NCBI GenBank assembly: GCA_016702645.1
Contig: JADJDP010000003.1
Span: forward strand, 1-64,000
Length of the DNA: 64,000 nt
From: Flavobacteriales bacterium
Lineage (GTDB): Bacteria; Bacteroidota; Bacteroidia; Flavobacteriales_F; PHOS-HE28
Direction: 5' to 3'
Below the pieces are notes generated by a model that saw only the letters and a list, made by a program, of their open reading frames with translations, was not told where the DNA came from and searched no databases. Below are positions 20,408 through 29,031 of this stretch, in pieces (the stretch's first letter is position 1; the number at the start of each line of letters is the position of its first letter). A program made the position numbers and the translations under genes.

Positions 20408-20415
20408 TATCTTTG
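20408..20415 (+). promoter_or_regulatory. Bacteroidota -7 box TATCTTTG of deoC
   Basis: Exact TAnnTTTG match 15 nt before the deoC ATG at 20431, implying a very short leader. Confidence 0.55.
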
Positions 20416-20430
20416 GTCGCGACCCCACTT

Positions 20431-21355
20431 ATGGCTACCAAGACCATTTCAGCACTGCGGATGCCCGACCCGCGCACCACGCCCACCATCGACCAGGTCG
20501 GCATCGAGGAGCGCGTGGCCCAGCATCAAGACACGAAGCATCAAGAAGGAAACGAAGGTTCAGGGCATGAAGCTCGCCCTGAGCATGATCGACCTCACCA
20601 CGCTGGAAGGGGCCGATACGCCAAGCAAAGTGCGGCAACTCTGCTACAAGGCCATGCACCCGCATGATTCATTGCCCGGCCTGCCGACCTGTGCGGCCAT
20701 CTGCGTTTACCCCTCGCTGGTGAAGGTCGCGAAGAAGGCACTTGGTGATAGCGGCGTGAAGGTCGCTTCAGTATCAACTGCTTTTCCAAGTGGACAAGCA
20801 CCCAAGTCCGTGAAGATCGCGGACACCAAGTTCGCGGTGAACGAAGGCGCTGACGAGATCGACATGGTGATCAGCCGCGGCCACTTCCACAGCGGCGACT
20901 ACAACTTCGTGTTCGACGAGATCGCGGCGATCAAGGAAGCCTGCGGCGATGCACGCCTGAAAGTGATCCTGGAAACAGGCGAGCTCGGCACCTACGACAA
21001 GGTGCGCCTGGCCAGCGACATCGCCATCGCGGCAGGCGCCGACTTCATCAAGACCAGCACGGGCAAGATCAATCCTGCCGCCACTATGGAGGTGACGCTC
21101 GTGATGTTGCACGCCATCCGTGACCACTACCTGAAGACCGGGCAGATGGTCGCCATGAAGCCCGCTGGCGGTATCCGCAAGAGCAAGGAAGCGTTGCACT
21201 ACCTGATGATGGTGAAGGAGGAACTCGGCGAAGAATGGCTGAGCAACCACTGGTTCCGCTTCGGCGCGAGCAGTTTGGCGAACGACATCCTCATGCAATT
21301 GCAGAAGGAGGCCGACGGCCACTACCAGAGCGCGGATTATTTCAGCAACGACTGA
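20431..21355 (+). CDS. deoC: Deoxyribose-phosphate aldolase, one frameshift
   Basis: Splits 2-deoxyribose 5-phosphate into glyceraldehyde 3-phosphate and acetaldehyde in deoxynucleoside catabolism. About 308 residues. The N-terminus MATKTISALRMPDPRTTP ... IEERVA lies in one frame and SIKTRSIKKETKVQGMKLAL in another; removing one C at about 20519-20522 joins them. Class I aldolase residues are present: the Schiff-base Lys in DFIKTSTGK and the second Lys in VAMKPAGGIRKS. The C-terminus GHYQSADYFSND is typical of long Bacteroidota forms. Taking the internal ATG at 20567 would lose about 45 residues, so the upstream start is preferred. Confidence 0.92.
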
Positions 21356-21374
21356 GTATTTCCGGCCAAGTGCT

Positions 21375-22474
21375 CTAGCGCCCCGCCGTCCTCGAAGCCG
21401 CCTGCTTCGCGTAGAAACCATCCTGCGAAGCGATGCGTGCGAATTCCTCTTTCGCTGCTTCCGCCTGACCGAGCCGTTCCAAGGTGACCGCGTGGTACCA
21501 CGCCGCCTCTTCGTCGAACACGTCCACAGTGTGCGTCGCGGCGCGTTCCAAGAGTTTGTCCGCGCGGTCGTAGAGACCGAGGTTGTAAGCGCATAGACCC
21601 CCGTAGAACAGTGCGTTCACATCGTCCGGGTATTGGTCCAGCAGGAAGCGCAGATCGTCCAAACAGCCTTTGTGATCGTTGCGCACGAAACGACCGAGCG
21701 CCTCGTCCATGAAACGCGTGTAGGCAAGCGTGATATTCTCCTTGCGGAGACTGTCTTGGGAACGGTTGTCATGGTAGCGCGCAGCGACATGCGTATCGGC
21801 GAGCAGCATTTGCGGGTCACTTGCATATAGCTCTTGCGGATGCACCACTTTGAGGTCATGGAGGAAGAGCAGCTGCCGGGAGGTCTTTGTGGTCCTGAGC
21901 GGCTTGACGTCGGGAGATGGTGCAACAGGGTTCAACACGGGTTTGCGTGGATCCACGCGATCGATCCCCTGTTCGCGATCCACGGAGAGCGACACGGCGC
22001 TGGTGTGCAGCGCGCTTGGCTCGTGGCCGATGAGCAGTTCCGCTGGTTGTTCCTGCGCGGCCGCGATCTCGGCGTTCTCCAACGGCACGATCCAATGATC
22101 CGGGTCTTCGGTGATCACAGCAGCACGTTCTTGCTCAGCAACACGCTGTGCCATGGGCTCGGTTGCAGGTGAAGAGGCGTTCCACCAGATCACGACCCCA
22201 CCACGGCAGCGATGCTTCCACCAGCGATCCACCACTTCGTGTTTGTGGCTGCTCCTCCGGGCCTGCTTGCGTCCAATGCGTTCAAAGCCGAACGTGCTCC
22301 CGGCATGCGCATACCATCCATCGCTTCGCGGAGCAGCGGATCGTGTTCCAAATGAAGTTCCACCTCGTGCTGTTCGGTGGGCGAAAGTCGGCCTTCCGCG
22401 TAAGCGAGCAACTGCTCTCGCGTGAGCGAGCCGCGCGGGGCGAAGGGATCGGAGCTATGCGTTCTGGTCGGCAT
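21375..22474 (-). CDS. Membrane-anchored, TPR-containing protein after an ECF sigma gene (probable anti-sigma role), one frameshift
   Basis: About 367 residues once one G is added to a GGGG run near 22193, which completes the membrane helix WWIAGGSIAAVVGVVIWW. The cytoplasmic N-terminus (MPTRTHSSDPFAPRG, then LTREQLLAYAEGRLSPTEQHEVELHLEHDPLL) has the look of an anti-sigma helical domain without the zinc-binding Cys/His. The C-terminal half is outside the membrane helix and holds tetratricopeptide-like repeats (residues about 260-365: DDVNALFYGGLCAYNLGLYDRA, EAAWYHAVTLERLGQAEAA). The ATG lies inside the end of the sigma gene (20-nt overlap), which indicates translational coupling. The anti-sigma role is inferred from position and layout. 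Confidence 0.75.
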
Positions 22475-23024
22475 GCTGGGTGAGGATGATCCGCAGGTTC
22501 CTGCGGCCGTTCTGGAGGTGGCTGCGCACTTGTTCAACGTTCAGGCCCGTGCGCTGGGCGGTCTCTTGGTAGCTCTGGCGTTCCAGGTGGAAGAGGCGGA
22601 TGCACGTCCGCTGGACATCGTTCAAGCCTTCGATAGCTCGTTCCAACTGCTGCAAGGTGCGTTCGTGCAAGAGGGCGGCATCCGCATCGTCGGTACTGGT
22701 TTCCTGCAACAGTTCTTGCGGCACCGCCACCGCATGTTTCGCGTTGCGCAGAACGAGCAAGCAGCGGTTCCGCATCACCGTATGTACCCACGGGCGGAAG
22801 CGTTCCACATCGTGTTTCTTCAAGAGGTCGGGCAATGCTGCGAAGAGTTCCACCACGGTGTCTCGTGCCTGCTCGGTGTCTTTGAGGTACTTCATTCCAA
22901 CGCCCAACAGCAGGTGCGCGTAACGATCCCATAGGTGCCCCAAAGCGGACTGATGCCCGTCCCGAAGGGCGAGCACCAGTTGCTCATCGCTGGCAGAGGG
23001 ATCGACTTTGCGGCGCAGGAACAT
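22455..23024 (-). CDS. ECF-type RNA polymerase sigma factor
   Basis: 189 residues of the sigma-70 ECF family, redirecting RNA polymerase to a regulon. Region 2: LVLALRDGHQSALGHLWDRY and FRPWVHTVMRNRCL. Region 4 with a helix-turn-helix: LNDVQRTCIRLFHLERQSYQ then TGLNVEQVRSHLQNGRRNLR. It lies between a plug-domain protein gene (11 nt upstream) and a membrane-anchored partner (overlapping). The trio is probably one transcript. Confidence 0.9.
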   Translation of the reverse strand: MFLRRKVDPSASDEQLVLALRDGHQSALGHLWDRYAHLLLGVGMKYLKDTEQARDTVVELFAALPDLLKKHDVERFRPWVHTVMRNRCLLVLRNAKHAVAVPQELLQETSTDDADAALLHERTLQQLERAIEGLNDVQRTCIRLFHLERQSYQETAQRTGLNVEQVRSHLQNGRRNLRIILTQHADQNA

Positions 23025-23034
23025 GGGTTGCTTA

Positions 23035-23784
23035 TCAGTCCACGGGTTTTCCGTCCATGGCCTCTCTTGCTTGTTGGGCCTGGTAGTGCTGGTACATCTC
23101 CTGATAGGTCTTGGTCTCCATCACGATCACGCCGCCGGTGACATCGCCATAGCGCGCAGGCAGCCCACCGGTGTACACGCTCACGCTGCTGATGGCCGAG
23201 GGAGGAACGCGAGGCACGGCTCCGCTCACCTTCACGCCATCGATGAAAGAGGCCATGTTCTCGGTACGTGATCCGCGGAAGTACAGCCCATCGCCATTGG
23301 GTGCGGCGGTCACGCCTGCGAAGTTCTTGCTCAGGAACTGGATGGGGTCCTTGCGCGTGGGGTCCTTCGCGAATTCTTCAGTAAGCAAGGTCATTCGGCT
23401 GGGGTCATCCTCATAGATGAGCTTGCGCCGATAGGCCACCACGTTCAATGTGTCCATTACGTTGGTGCTCGCTTCCAGCCGTAGGTCCTTCATGTAGGTG
23501 GCGCGGTCGGTGGTCACCTCCACGCCGGGAATGAGCGTCTTTTTCATTCCCATGCTGAAGAAGGTGACGCCATAAAGGCCGGGCGAAAGTGGCTTCAGCA
23601 CGAAGCGACCGTCATCATCGGTGGTAGCGCTCAGTGGATGGCCGCTCACCAGGGTGCTTACGCTCGCGTAGGGGATCGGAACGCCCCGGTCATCGAGCAA
23701 GCGGCCCCGGATCTCGCCCAGGTTCTGGGCCTTTACTGCGGTGGTCAGCAGCAGTGCTGTCAGGAGGAAGTAGGAAGTGCGCAT
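23035..23784 (-). CDS. Carboxypeptidase-like regulatory domain plus TonB plug protein without a barrel
   Basis: 249 residues: signal peptide (MRTSYFLLTALLLTTAVKAQ), CarboxypepD_reg-like domain (about 22-105, GEIRGRLLDDRGVPIPYASV), then a TonB-dependent receptor plug (about 110-230, GLYFRGSRTENMASFIDGVKV and ARYGDVTGGVIVMETKT). The gene stops where the 22-strand barrel would begin, and the stop is followed within 11 nt by a sigma factor gene, so this is a genuine short protein and not a visible frameshift. It may sit in the periplasm or associate with a barrel encoded elsewhere. Its position suggests a link with the sigma factor, which is inference. Confidence 0.8.
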   Translation of the reverse strand: MRTSYFLLTALLLTTAVKAQNLGEIRGRLLDDRGVPIPYASVSTLVSGHPLSATTDDDGRFVLKPLSPGLYGVTFFSMGMKKTLIPGVEVTTDRATYMKDLRLEASTNVMDTLNVVAYRRKLIYEDDPSRMTLLTEEFAKDPTRKDPIQFLSKNFAGVTAAPNGDGLYFRGSRTENMASFIDGVKVSGAVPRVPPSAISSVSVYTGGLPARYGDVTGGVIVMETKTYQEMYQHYQAQQAREAMDGKPVD

Positions 23785-23829
23785 CGGATCGTGTTTCCCA
23801 TAGGATGCGAGCGACCGACCAATTGCACA

Positions 23830-23849
23830 TGCCCATGTTCACATGGGCA
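23830..23849. repeat. Inverted repeat TGCCCATG-TTCA-CATGGGCA
   Basis: An 8-bp perfect palindrome with a 4-nt loop in the 71-bp gap between the nfu stop and the plug gene start. It could be the nfu terminator (weak, no clear U tract) or an operator. Confidence 0.35.
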
Positions 23850-23855
23850 CATGTT

Positions 23856-24491
23856 CTACAATTCCTCCGCGACCACCTCCCGCACGCCCGGTACTTCGTG
23901 CTTCAGCATGTTCTCGATCCCTTGCTTGAGAGTGACCAAACTGCTCGGACAACCGCTGCAAGCGCCGCGCAAGGTCACCGTCACAACGCCTTCATCGAAG
24001 GATCGGAAAGCGATATGCCCACCATCCGCTTCCACCGCTGGGCGGACGTATTCTTCTAGAACACGAACGATCTTCTCTTCGTCGGGTGTTTTCGCCTCGC
24101 TATGGGTCGTAGCGCGCTCGTTCGCGTCGGCCAAGGCCATGGCTGGAGCATCGTCGTACACCACCCGACCGTCGGTGTTCAGGTATTCCTGGATGTATTC
24201 GCGCAATTCCAATTGCACCAAGTCCCAGGTCACCGCATTGTTCTTGGTGACCGTGACGAAATTGCTGCTGATGAACACCCCCGTGACGAAGGGGAGGTTG
24301 AACACCTTTTCGGCAAGCGGCGAGACGCCCACGGGCTCCTCCGGTGTGCGGAATTCCAACAGTCTGCCATCGCTCACGAGCATGCGGCTGCTCACGAAGC
24401 GCATGGTAGCCGGGTTCGGCGTCATTTCGGCGTACACGCTCACAGGAGGACGCGGCTGTGTTGTGCTCAAGGTGGGTGTGTTGGTATTCAC
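23856..24491 (-). CDS. NifU-like iron-sulfur scaffold/carrier (Nfu)
   Basis: About 211 residues. An Nfu N-terminal domain (TPNPATMRFVSSRML to the EYIQEYL segment) and a C-terminal NifU-like domain with the cluster-binding CxxC in GACSGCPSSL. It carries and delivers 4Fe-4S clusters to apoproteins in the cytoplasm. The frame is open back to 24590 but that part looks non-coding, so GTG at 24491 (VNTNTPTLS) is the likely start; an ATG is at 24524. The N-terminal 20 residues are Pro/Thr-rich and disordered. The gene diverges from the Cys-rich gene at 24589. Confidence 0.88.
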   Translation of the reverse strand: MNTNTPTLSTTQPRPPVSVYAEMTPNPATMRFVSSRMLVSDGRLLEFRTPEEPVGVSPLAEKVFNLPFVTGVFISSNFVTVTKNNAVTWDLVQLELREYIQEYLNTDGRVVYDDAPAMALADANERATTHSEAKTPDEEKIVRVLEEYVRPAVEADGGHIAFRSFDEGVVTVTLRGACSGCPSSLVTLKQGIENMLKHEVPGVREVVAEEL

Positions 24492-24571
24492 GGGGCTAAG
24501 GTACGGGCGTGGGGAGGGTGGCATCCCAAGGCTCTGGGCTTCGTGCGTCGGCATTGGAAGGGGCGACGCCC

Positions 24572-24579
24572 TATTTTTG
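24572..24579 (+). promoter_or_regulatory. Bacteroidota -7 box TATTTTTG
   Basis: Exact TAnnTTTG match whose last base is 9 nt before the ATG at 24589. The transcript would be leaderless or nearly so if that ATG is used. Confidence 0.5.
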
Positions 24580-24588
24580 TCCCCGTCC

Positions 24589-24990
24589 ATGCGCCGCTTC
24601 CTTCAAAACAACCGATGGGCCACCGTGCTGGTGGCGTGCCTGTTGCTTTTCGCTACCAGCGGGTTCTCGCTCTCGCGGATGACCTGCATGATGGGCGGCC
24701 ACACGGTGCTGAGCTTTGGGCAGGCGGATGATTGCTGTCCGGAAGACGAAGGGTCGGATCACCCTACCCTGAAGGCGGACTGCTGCGCACTTACCCAAGC
24801 GAAGCTGGATCGCGTGAGCGTCATCACGTCGAACTCCTTGGATCTGGACCCCTTCTTCCTGGCCCTTGATGAAGTGGCTGTGCATGTGGCGGAAGCCCCG
24901 ACCACTGTTCTTCCCTGTTGGCTGGATAGCCGACCGCCTCCGATGAGAACATCGGATCGACTTGCCGTGTTCGGCACTTTCCTGATCTGA
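24589..24990 (+). CDS. Small Cys-rich secreted protein heading a metal-receptor operon
   Basis: 133 residues with a signal segment (TVLVACLLLFATSGFSLS) followed by a compact Cys-rich stretch: MTCMMGG, DDCCPEDEG and ADCCALTQ. Paired Cys in an exported peptide suggests metal or redox binding. Similar short secreted proteins with CC pairs often precede metal-type TonB receptors in Bacteroidota; the exact family is uncertain. It is 78 bp upstream of the TonB receptor and HMA protein genes, on the same strand, so a shared operon is likely. Confidence 0.6.
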   Translation: MRRFLQNNRWATVLVACLLLFATSGFSLSRMTCMMGGHTVLSFGQADDCCPEDEGSDHPTLKADCCALTQAKLDRVSVITSNSLDLDPFFLALDEVAVHVAEAPTTVLPCWLDSRPPPMRTSDRLAVFGTFLI

Positions 24991-25068
24991 TCGTTCGGAG
25001 ATCCTCCTATTGGCGGATGGAGCATTTCGCTCCGCGAATCGTTCGTCCCGGACCTTCCAACGATCATC

Positions 25069-27342
25069 ATGCACGTGTATCGAAGTCTTGTTCTCTTGTT
25101 CGCTCTTCCTTCCAGCTTGCTCATGCTGGCGCAACAACCTGTCACCGGCCAGGTACGTGGTGCCAATGAACGGGATGGTGAAGCATTGCCAGGAGCCAGC
25201 CTGAAGTGGTCGGGCACCCTCATCAACGCGGTCACGGATGCCGATGGCCGGTTCAGTTTGGATGTGCCTGCTCAATGGCCCGCAGAGCTCGTTGCGTCCT
25301 TCGTGGGATACCAGAACGACACGCTCGTCTTCAATACCCCACCTGACGGTCCGATAAAGTTCACTCTTCGCTCTTCCATCGAATTGCGCGGTTTGGATGT
25401 CGTTGAGCGCACACAGAGCACACAACTGAGCACGCGCACCATCAACGCCTCGGAGAACATCGGTGCGCGCGAGTTGAAGCGTGCGGCCTGCTGCGATCTG
25501 AGCGAGAGCTTCGAAACGAACGCCACGGTGGACGTGAGCTTCAGTGATGCGGTGTCGGGAACGAAGACGATCCGGATGCTGGGCCTGGATGGCAAGTACG
25601 CGCAGATGAGCTTGGAGAACATCCCCTTCATCCGAGGTTTATCAACCTCATCGGGGCTCACCCTGATCCCCGGGACCTGGATCAACGACATCAACCTGAG
25701 CAAGGGTGTGGGTACGGCGGTGAACGGACCGAACGCCATGACGGGCCAGATCGACCTATGCCTCGTGAACCCGATGAACGAAGGGCCGCTCTTCGTGAAC
25801 CTCTATGGCAACAGCCAGGGTCGTGCGGAACTCAACATCCACACGGCCCAGCCCACGGGAAAGAACAGCGCGAACCTCCTGCTCGTGCATGGCAATTGGT
25901 TCGATCGAGAGATGGACCAGAACTCCGACGGCTTCATGGACATGCCGCGCACACGACGCATCAACGTCATGGACCGCTGGATGTACCAAGGCGAACGAAA
26001 GAGCGGTCAGGTGAGCGTGCGGGTGGTGAGCGATGAGCGGATCGGCGGGCAGTCGGAGGAGCATGGTGCGATCGACTACGATCACCTGCATCATTCGGAA
26101 CTGGGCCTTTACACCATCGATGCGACCAATCGCATGATCGATGGCTTCGGCAAGCACGGATGGGTCTTCGAGAACGATCCCACGAAGAGCCTTGGGCTGA
26201 TCGCTTCCGTGAGAAGGCACGAGGTGAGCAACAGGTATGGTGCTCGTACGTACGATGGACTTCAACAGAGCGCCTATGCAAGCATGGTCTACCAGCAACT
26301 GCTTGGCGATGGGACGGACCAGATCAAGGCCGGCATCAGCTTCCAGTACGATGATTACGAGGAGCGCTTCGTCAATGACACCCTGCCTGCGTTGGACCTT
26401 GGCCGCACGGAGCGGATGCCCGGCGCTTTTGCGGAGCACACCTTGAAACGCGAACGCATCACGGTCGTTACCGGAGTGCGGATGGATGTGAACGACCTCT
26501 ATGGCACGGTTGCGAGCCCGCGCGTCCATGCCAAGTACGATATCGCACCGCTCACCACGGCCCGTGCAAGTGTTGGCCATGGCTTTCGAACAGCGAACCC
26601 GTTGGTCGAGAACGCAGCGGTGATGGCCAGTTCGCGCAACGTGTTGGTGGATCCGCTGGACATGGAGCGTGCTTGGAACATCGGAGCTTCCCTGCTGCAC
26701 AAGTTCAAGTGGCTCGATCGCAAGTGGGCCATCGGGGTGGATGCGTACCGCACCCTTTTCACGGATCAGGTCGTCACCGATCTCGATCGCGACCCGCAGA
26801 CCCTGGCGATCTACATGCTCGATGGCTCTTCCTATTCGAACAGCCTCCTCGCCGATGTGCAAGTGGAACTCACGCGCACCTTGCAGTTGAAGACGAGCTA
26901 TCGGTACTATGACGTGCGAACGACCTTCGATGGTCGGTTGCTCGAACGGCCCTTCACGCCCACGCACCGTGGCCTGATCGACCTGGCGTACGCCGATATC
27001 AAGGAGCGTTGGCGTTTCGACATCAGCCTTAATCTCTTCGGGGAAAGCCGGATCCCCAGCACCATGGCCAACCCGGTTGGAAACCGCATGGCCGACCGTT
27101 CACCGGGCTACAGCACCATGAACGCGCAGCTGACGCGCATCATCGGTGCTTGGGAGTTCTATCTCGGCGCGGAGAACATCACCAGCGTGCTCCAGGAATA
27201 CCAGATCATCGCTGCCGATGATCCTTACGGCCCGTATTTTGACGCCAGCCTGATCTGGGGTCCCACCAACAAGGCCATGCTTTACGGCGGACTTCGCTAC
27301 ACCATTCAACGAAAGACCAAGAACACGACCAACGAACCATGA
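25069..27342 (+). CDS. TonB-dependent outer-membrane receptor, metal-associated type
   Basis: 757 residues: signal peptide, CarboxypepD_reg-like domain (about 25-100, VTGQVRGANERDGEALPGAS), plug (about 120-230) and a barrel ending in GGLRYTIQRKTKNTTNEP. The plug holds RAACCDLSESFETNATVDV, a CC-containing signature I associate with receptors located beside copper or other metal genes. Imports a ligand across the outer membrane using TonB/ExbBD energy; here the ligand is probably a metal ion or metallophore, inferred from the HMA protein gene that overlaps its stop (ATGA). Confidence 0.9.
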   Translation: MHVYRSLVLLFALPSSLLMLAQQPVTGQVRGANERDGEALPGASLKWSGTLINAVTDADGRFSLDVPAQWPAELVASFVGYQNDTLVFNTPPDGPIKFTLRSSIELRGLDVVERTQSTQLSTRTINASENIGARELKRAACCDLSESFETNATVDVSFSDAVSGTKTIRMLGLDGKYAQMSLENIPFIRGLSTSSGLTLIPGTWINDINLSKGVGTAVNGPNAMTGQIDLCLVNPMNEGPLFVNLYGNSQGRAELNIHTAQPTGKNSANLLLVHGNWFDREMDQNSDGFMDMPRTRRINVMDRWMYQGERKSGQVSVRVVSDERIGGQSEEHGAIDYDHLHHSELGLYTIDATNRMIDGFGKHGWVFENDPTKSLGLIASVRRHEVSNRYGARTYDGLQQSAYASMVYQQLLGDGTDQIKAGISFQYDDYEERFVNDTLPALDLGRTERMPGAFAEHTLKRERITVVTGVRMDVNDLYGTVASPRVHAKYDIAPLTTARASVGHGFRTANPLVENAAVMASSRNVLVDPLDMERAWNIGASLLHKFKWLDRKWAIGVDAYRTLFTDQVVTDLDRDPQTLAIYMLDGSSYSNSLLADVQVELTRTLQLKTSYRYYDVRTTFDGRLLERPFTPTHRGLIDLAYADIKERWRFDISLNLFGESRIPSTMANPVGNRMADRSPGYSTMNAQLTRIIGAWEFYLGAENITSVLQEYQIIAADDPYGPYFDASLIWGPTNKAMLYGGLRYTIQRKTKNTTNEP

Positions 27343-27698
27343 GAACCCTGATCACCATTTGCCTTTTCGTCGTCGGCCTTACCGTCGTTGCGCAAGAGAA
27401 GAAGACGGCACACATCGACATTCTGAGCAGCACCGTATGCGACATGTGCGTGGAGACCATCCAGAGCAACCTGATCTATGAGAAGGGTGTGAAGAAGGTG
27501 GATGTCGACCTGACGACCTCCACCGTGCATGTGGAGTACGATTCGAAAAAGAACACGCCGGAAGGGTTGAGAGGTGCACTGGTCAAGCTGGGCTATTCGG
27601 CCGACGGTGTCCCCGGTGATGCGAAGGCCTTCGCCAAGCTGCCGGCCTGCTGCCAGAAAGAGGGTTGCGGCAAACTGCCTGAAGGAGGAGCGCACTAG
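27339..27698 (+). CDS. Secreted heavy-metal-associated (HMA) domain protein
   Basis: 119 residues with a signal peptide (MRTLITICLFVVGLTVVAQ) and an HMA fold with the metal-binding CxxC in SSTVCDMCVETIQ (about residues 31-40), followed by the usual GVKKVDVDLTTSTVHVEYD and LGYSADG. A C-terminal Cys cluster (PACCQKEGCG) adds further ligands. It probably receives or hands over Cu or another soft metal in the periplasm. Start overlaps the receptor stop by 4 bp (ATGA). Confidence 0.9.
   Translation: MRTLITICLFVVGLTVVAQEKKTAHIDILSSTVCDMCVETIQSNLIYEKGVKKVDVDLTTSTVHVEYDSKKNTPEGLRGALVKLGYSADGVPGDAKAFAKLPACCQKEGCGKLPEGGAH
27681..27690 (+). promoter_or_regulatory. Strong Shine-Dalgarno GAAGGAGGAG before the gamma carbonic anhydrase gene
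   Basis: GGAGG lies 12 nt before ATG 27700, within the end of the HMA gene. Clear SD sequences are uncommon in Bacteroidota and this one fixes the start. Confidence 0.55.
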
Positions 27699-27699
27699 C

Positions 27700-28218
27700 A
27701 TGGCGTTGCTCCGTTCGGTGCGCGGCTTCACGCCGAAGCTCGGTGAGGCGTGCTTTCTGGCCGAGACCGCAGTGGTCATTGGTGATACGGTGATGGGCGA
27801 TCACTGCAGCGTCTGGTACAATGCGGTGGTGCGGGGTGATGTGAACGCCATCCGTATCGGCGATCGCGTGAACATCCAGGACGGCGCAGTGCTGCACTGC
27901 ACCTATGAACGCGCGGCCCTCACGATCGGCAACGATGTCAGCATCGGCCACAACGCGATCGTGCACGGGTGTTCCATCAAGGACAAGGTGCTCATCGGCA
28001 TGGGTTCCATCGTCATGGACCATGCGGTGATCGGCGAAGGCAGCGTGATCGCTGCCGGTGCCGTGGTCTTGCAGAACACGATCGTGGAGCCCGGTAGCTT
28101 GATGGCTGGTGTCCCGGCCAAACGGATCGGTCCCGTGAGCGCCGATCTCTCGCAGAACGAGATCGAACGGATAGCGAAGAACTACAGGCTCTATGCCTCG
28201 TGGTTCACGGAAGGTTGA
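27700..28218 (+). CDS. Gamma carbonic anhydrase family protein
   Basis: 172 residues of left-handed beta-helix hexapeptide repeats. The metal ligand motifs are visible as VLHCTYER (in place of the first His motif) and SIGHNAIVHGCSI, and NIQDGAVLHC is the family signature. Members of the YrdA/gamma-CA group bind Zn or other metals; some hydrate CO2, others have unknown reactions. ATG 27700 is chosen from the strong SD and family N-terminus (MALLRSVRGFTPKLGEACF). The last 14 bp overlap the convergent murI gene. Confidence 0.93.
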   Translation: MALLRSVRGFTPKLGEACFLAETAVVIGDTVMGDHCSVWYNAVVRGDVNAIRIGDRVNIQDGAVLHCTYERAALTIGNDVSIGHNAIVHGCSIKDKVLIGMGSIVMDHAVIGEGSVIAAGAVVLQNTIVEPGSLMAGVPAKRIGPVSADLSQNEIERIAKNYRLYASWFTEG

Positions 28219-29026
28219 GTTCGCCTTTTTGCCAGTGGGCGGCGCGCACTTCGCTGTACGACATACCGAGCCGGTCCATCATCGCCGCGAACTCGATCGG
28301 ATCGCCGCTCGTCCATATCATAGAACCGTTCGAAGCGGCCGTAGGTGCAGCCAAGCCATCGCGATCGAGCAATCGTTCCACCTGTCGTGCGACAGCCGGA
28401 GCCGGATCGATCACGCGCACTCCCGGGCCGACGATACGCTCTATGAGCGGGCGCACTATCGGGTAATGCGTGCAGGCCAGCACGAGCGCATCGATGTTGC
28501 GATCGAGCATGGGTTCGAGCCAGCCGCGTAGCATGGCTTCGGTCGCTGGCGTATCGAACGCACCGGCTTCGATCTGCTTCACCAGGCCCGGGCATGGTTG
28601 GTGAAGCACCTCCACGCCGCTACCGAAGCGTTCCACCACGGATGCGTACAACGCGCTTTGGAACGTGGCCACGGTCGCGATCACGCCCACGACACCGGTG
28701 TGGGTGTGCTCCACGGCTGGCTTCACCGCCGGTTCCATGCCTACGAAGGGCACAGTGGAAAAGGCTTCGCGCACGCTGGCGAGCGCTGCTGCACTGGCCG
28801 TGTTGCACGCGATCACCACCAGCTTGCAGTCCTTGGCCAGCAAGGCACGCGTGATGGCATGACTGAACGCGCGAACCTCGTCCAGTGAGCGGGGGCCATA
28901 GGGCACATGCGCGTTGTCCCCGAAATACAACAGGCGCTCCTTGGGGAGCGCCTGTTGTATTGCTGCCATCACCGTGAGCCCGCCGATACCGGAATCGAAG
29001 ATGCCGATGGGGCGGTGATCGGCCAC
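28205..29026 (-). CDS. murI: Glutamate racemase
   Basis: Interconverts L- and D-glutamate to supply D-Glu for peptidoglycan. 273 residues, normal length. FDSGIGGLTV, the two catalytic Cys in VVIACNTASA and LVLACTHYP, and YFGDNAHVPYG. It closes the run uppS-bamA-ompH-ompH-murI. A perfect 17-bp hairpin lies inside codons for about residues 22-35. Confidence 0.96.
   Translation of the reverse strand: MADHRPIGIFDSGIGGLTVMAAIQQALPKERLLYFGDNAHVPYGPRSLDEVRAFSHAITRALLAKDCKLVVIACNTASAAALASVREAFSTVPFVGMEPAVKPAVEHTHTGVVGVIATVATFQSALYASVVERFGSGVEVLHQPCPGLVKQIEAGAFDTPATEAMLRGWLEPMLDRNIDALVLACTHYPIVRPLIERIVGPGVRVIDPAPAVARQVERLLDRDGLAAPTAASNGSMIWTSGDPIEFAAMMDRLGMSYSEVRAAHWQKGELNLP
28924..28961. repeat. Perfect 17-bp inverted repeat inside murI
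   Basis: AATACAACAGGCGCTCC-TTGG-GGAGCGCCTGTTGTATT. All 17 pairs match and the loop is 4 nt. It lies in the 5' part of the coding region (around IQQALPKERLLYF). Confidence 0.85.
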
Positions 29027-29031
29027 GGCGC

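Noticed and set aside
24491..24590. N-terminal extension of Nfu to 24590
   Set aside because: It would overlap the divergent gene start and promoter box, and the peptide looks non-coding.
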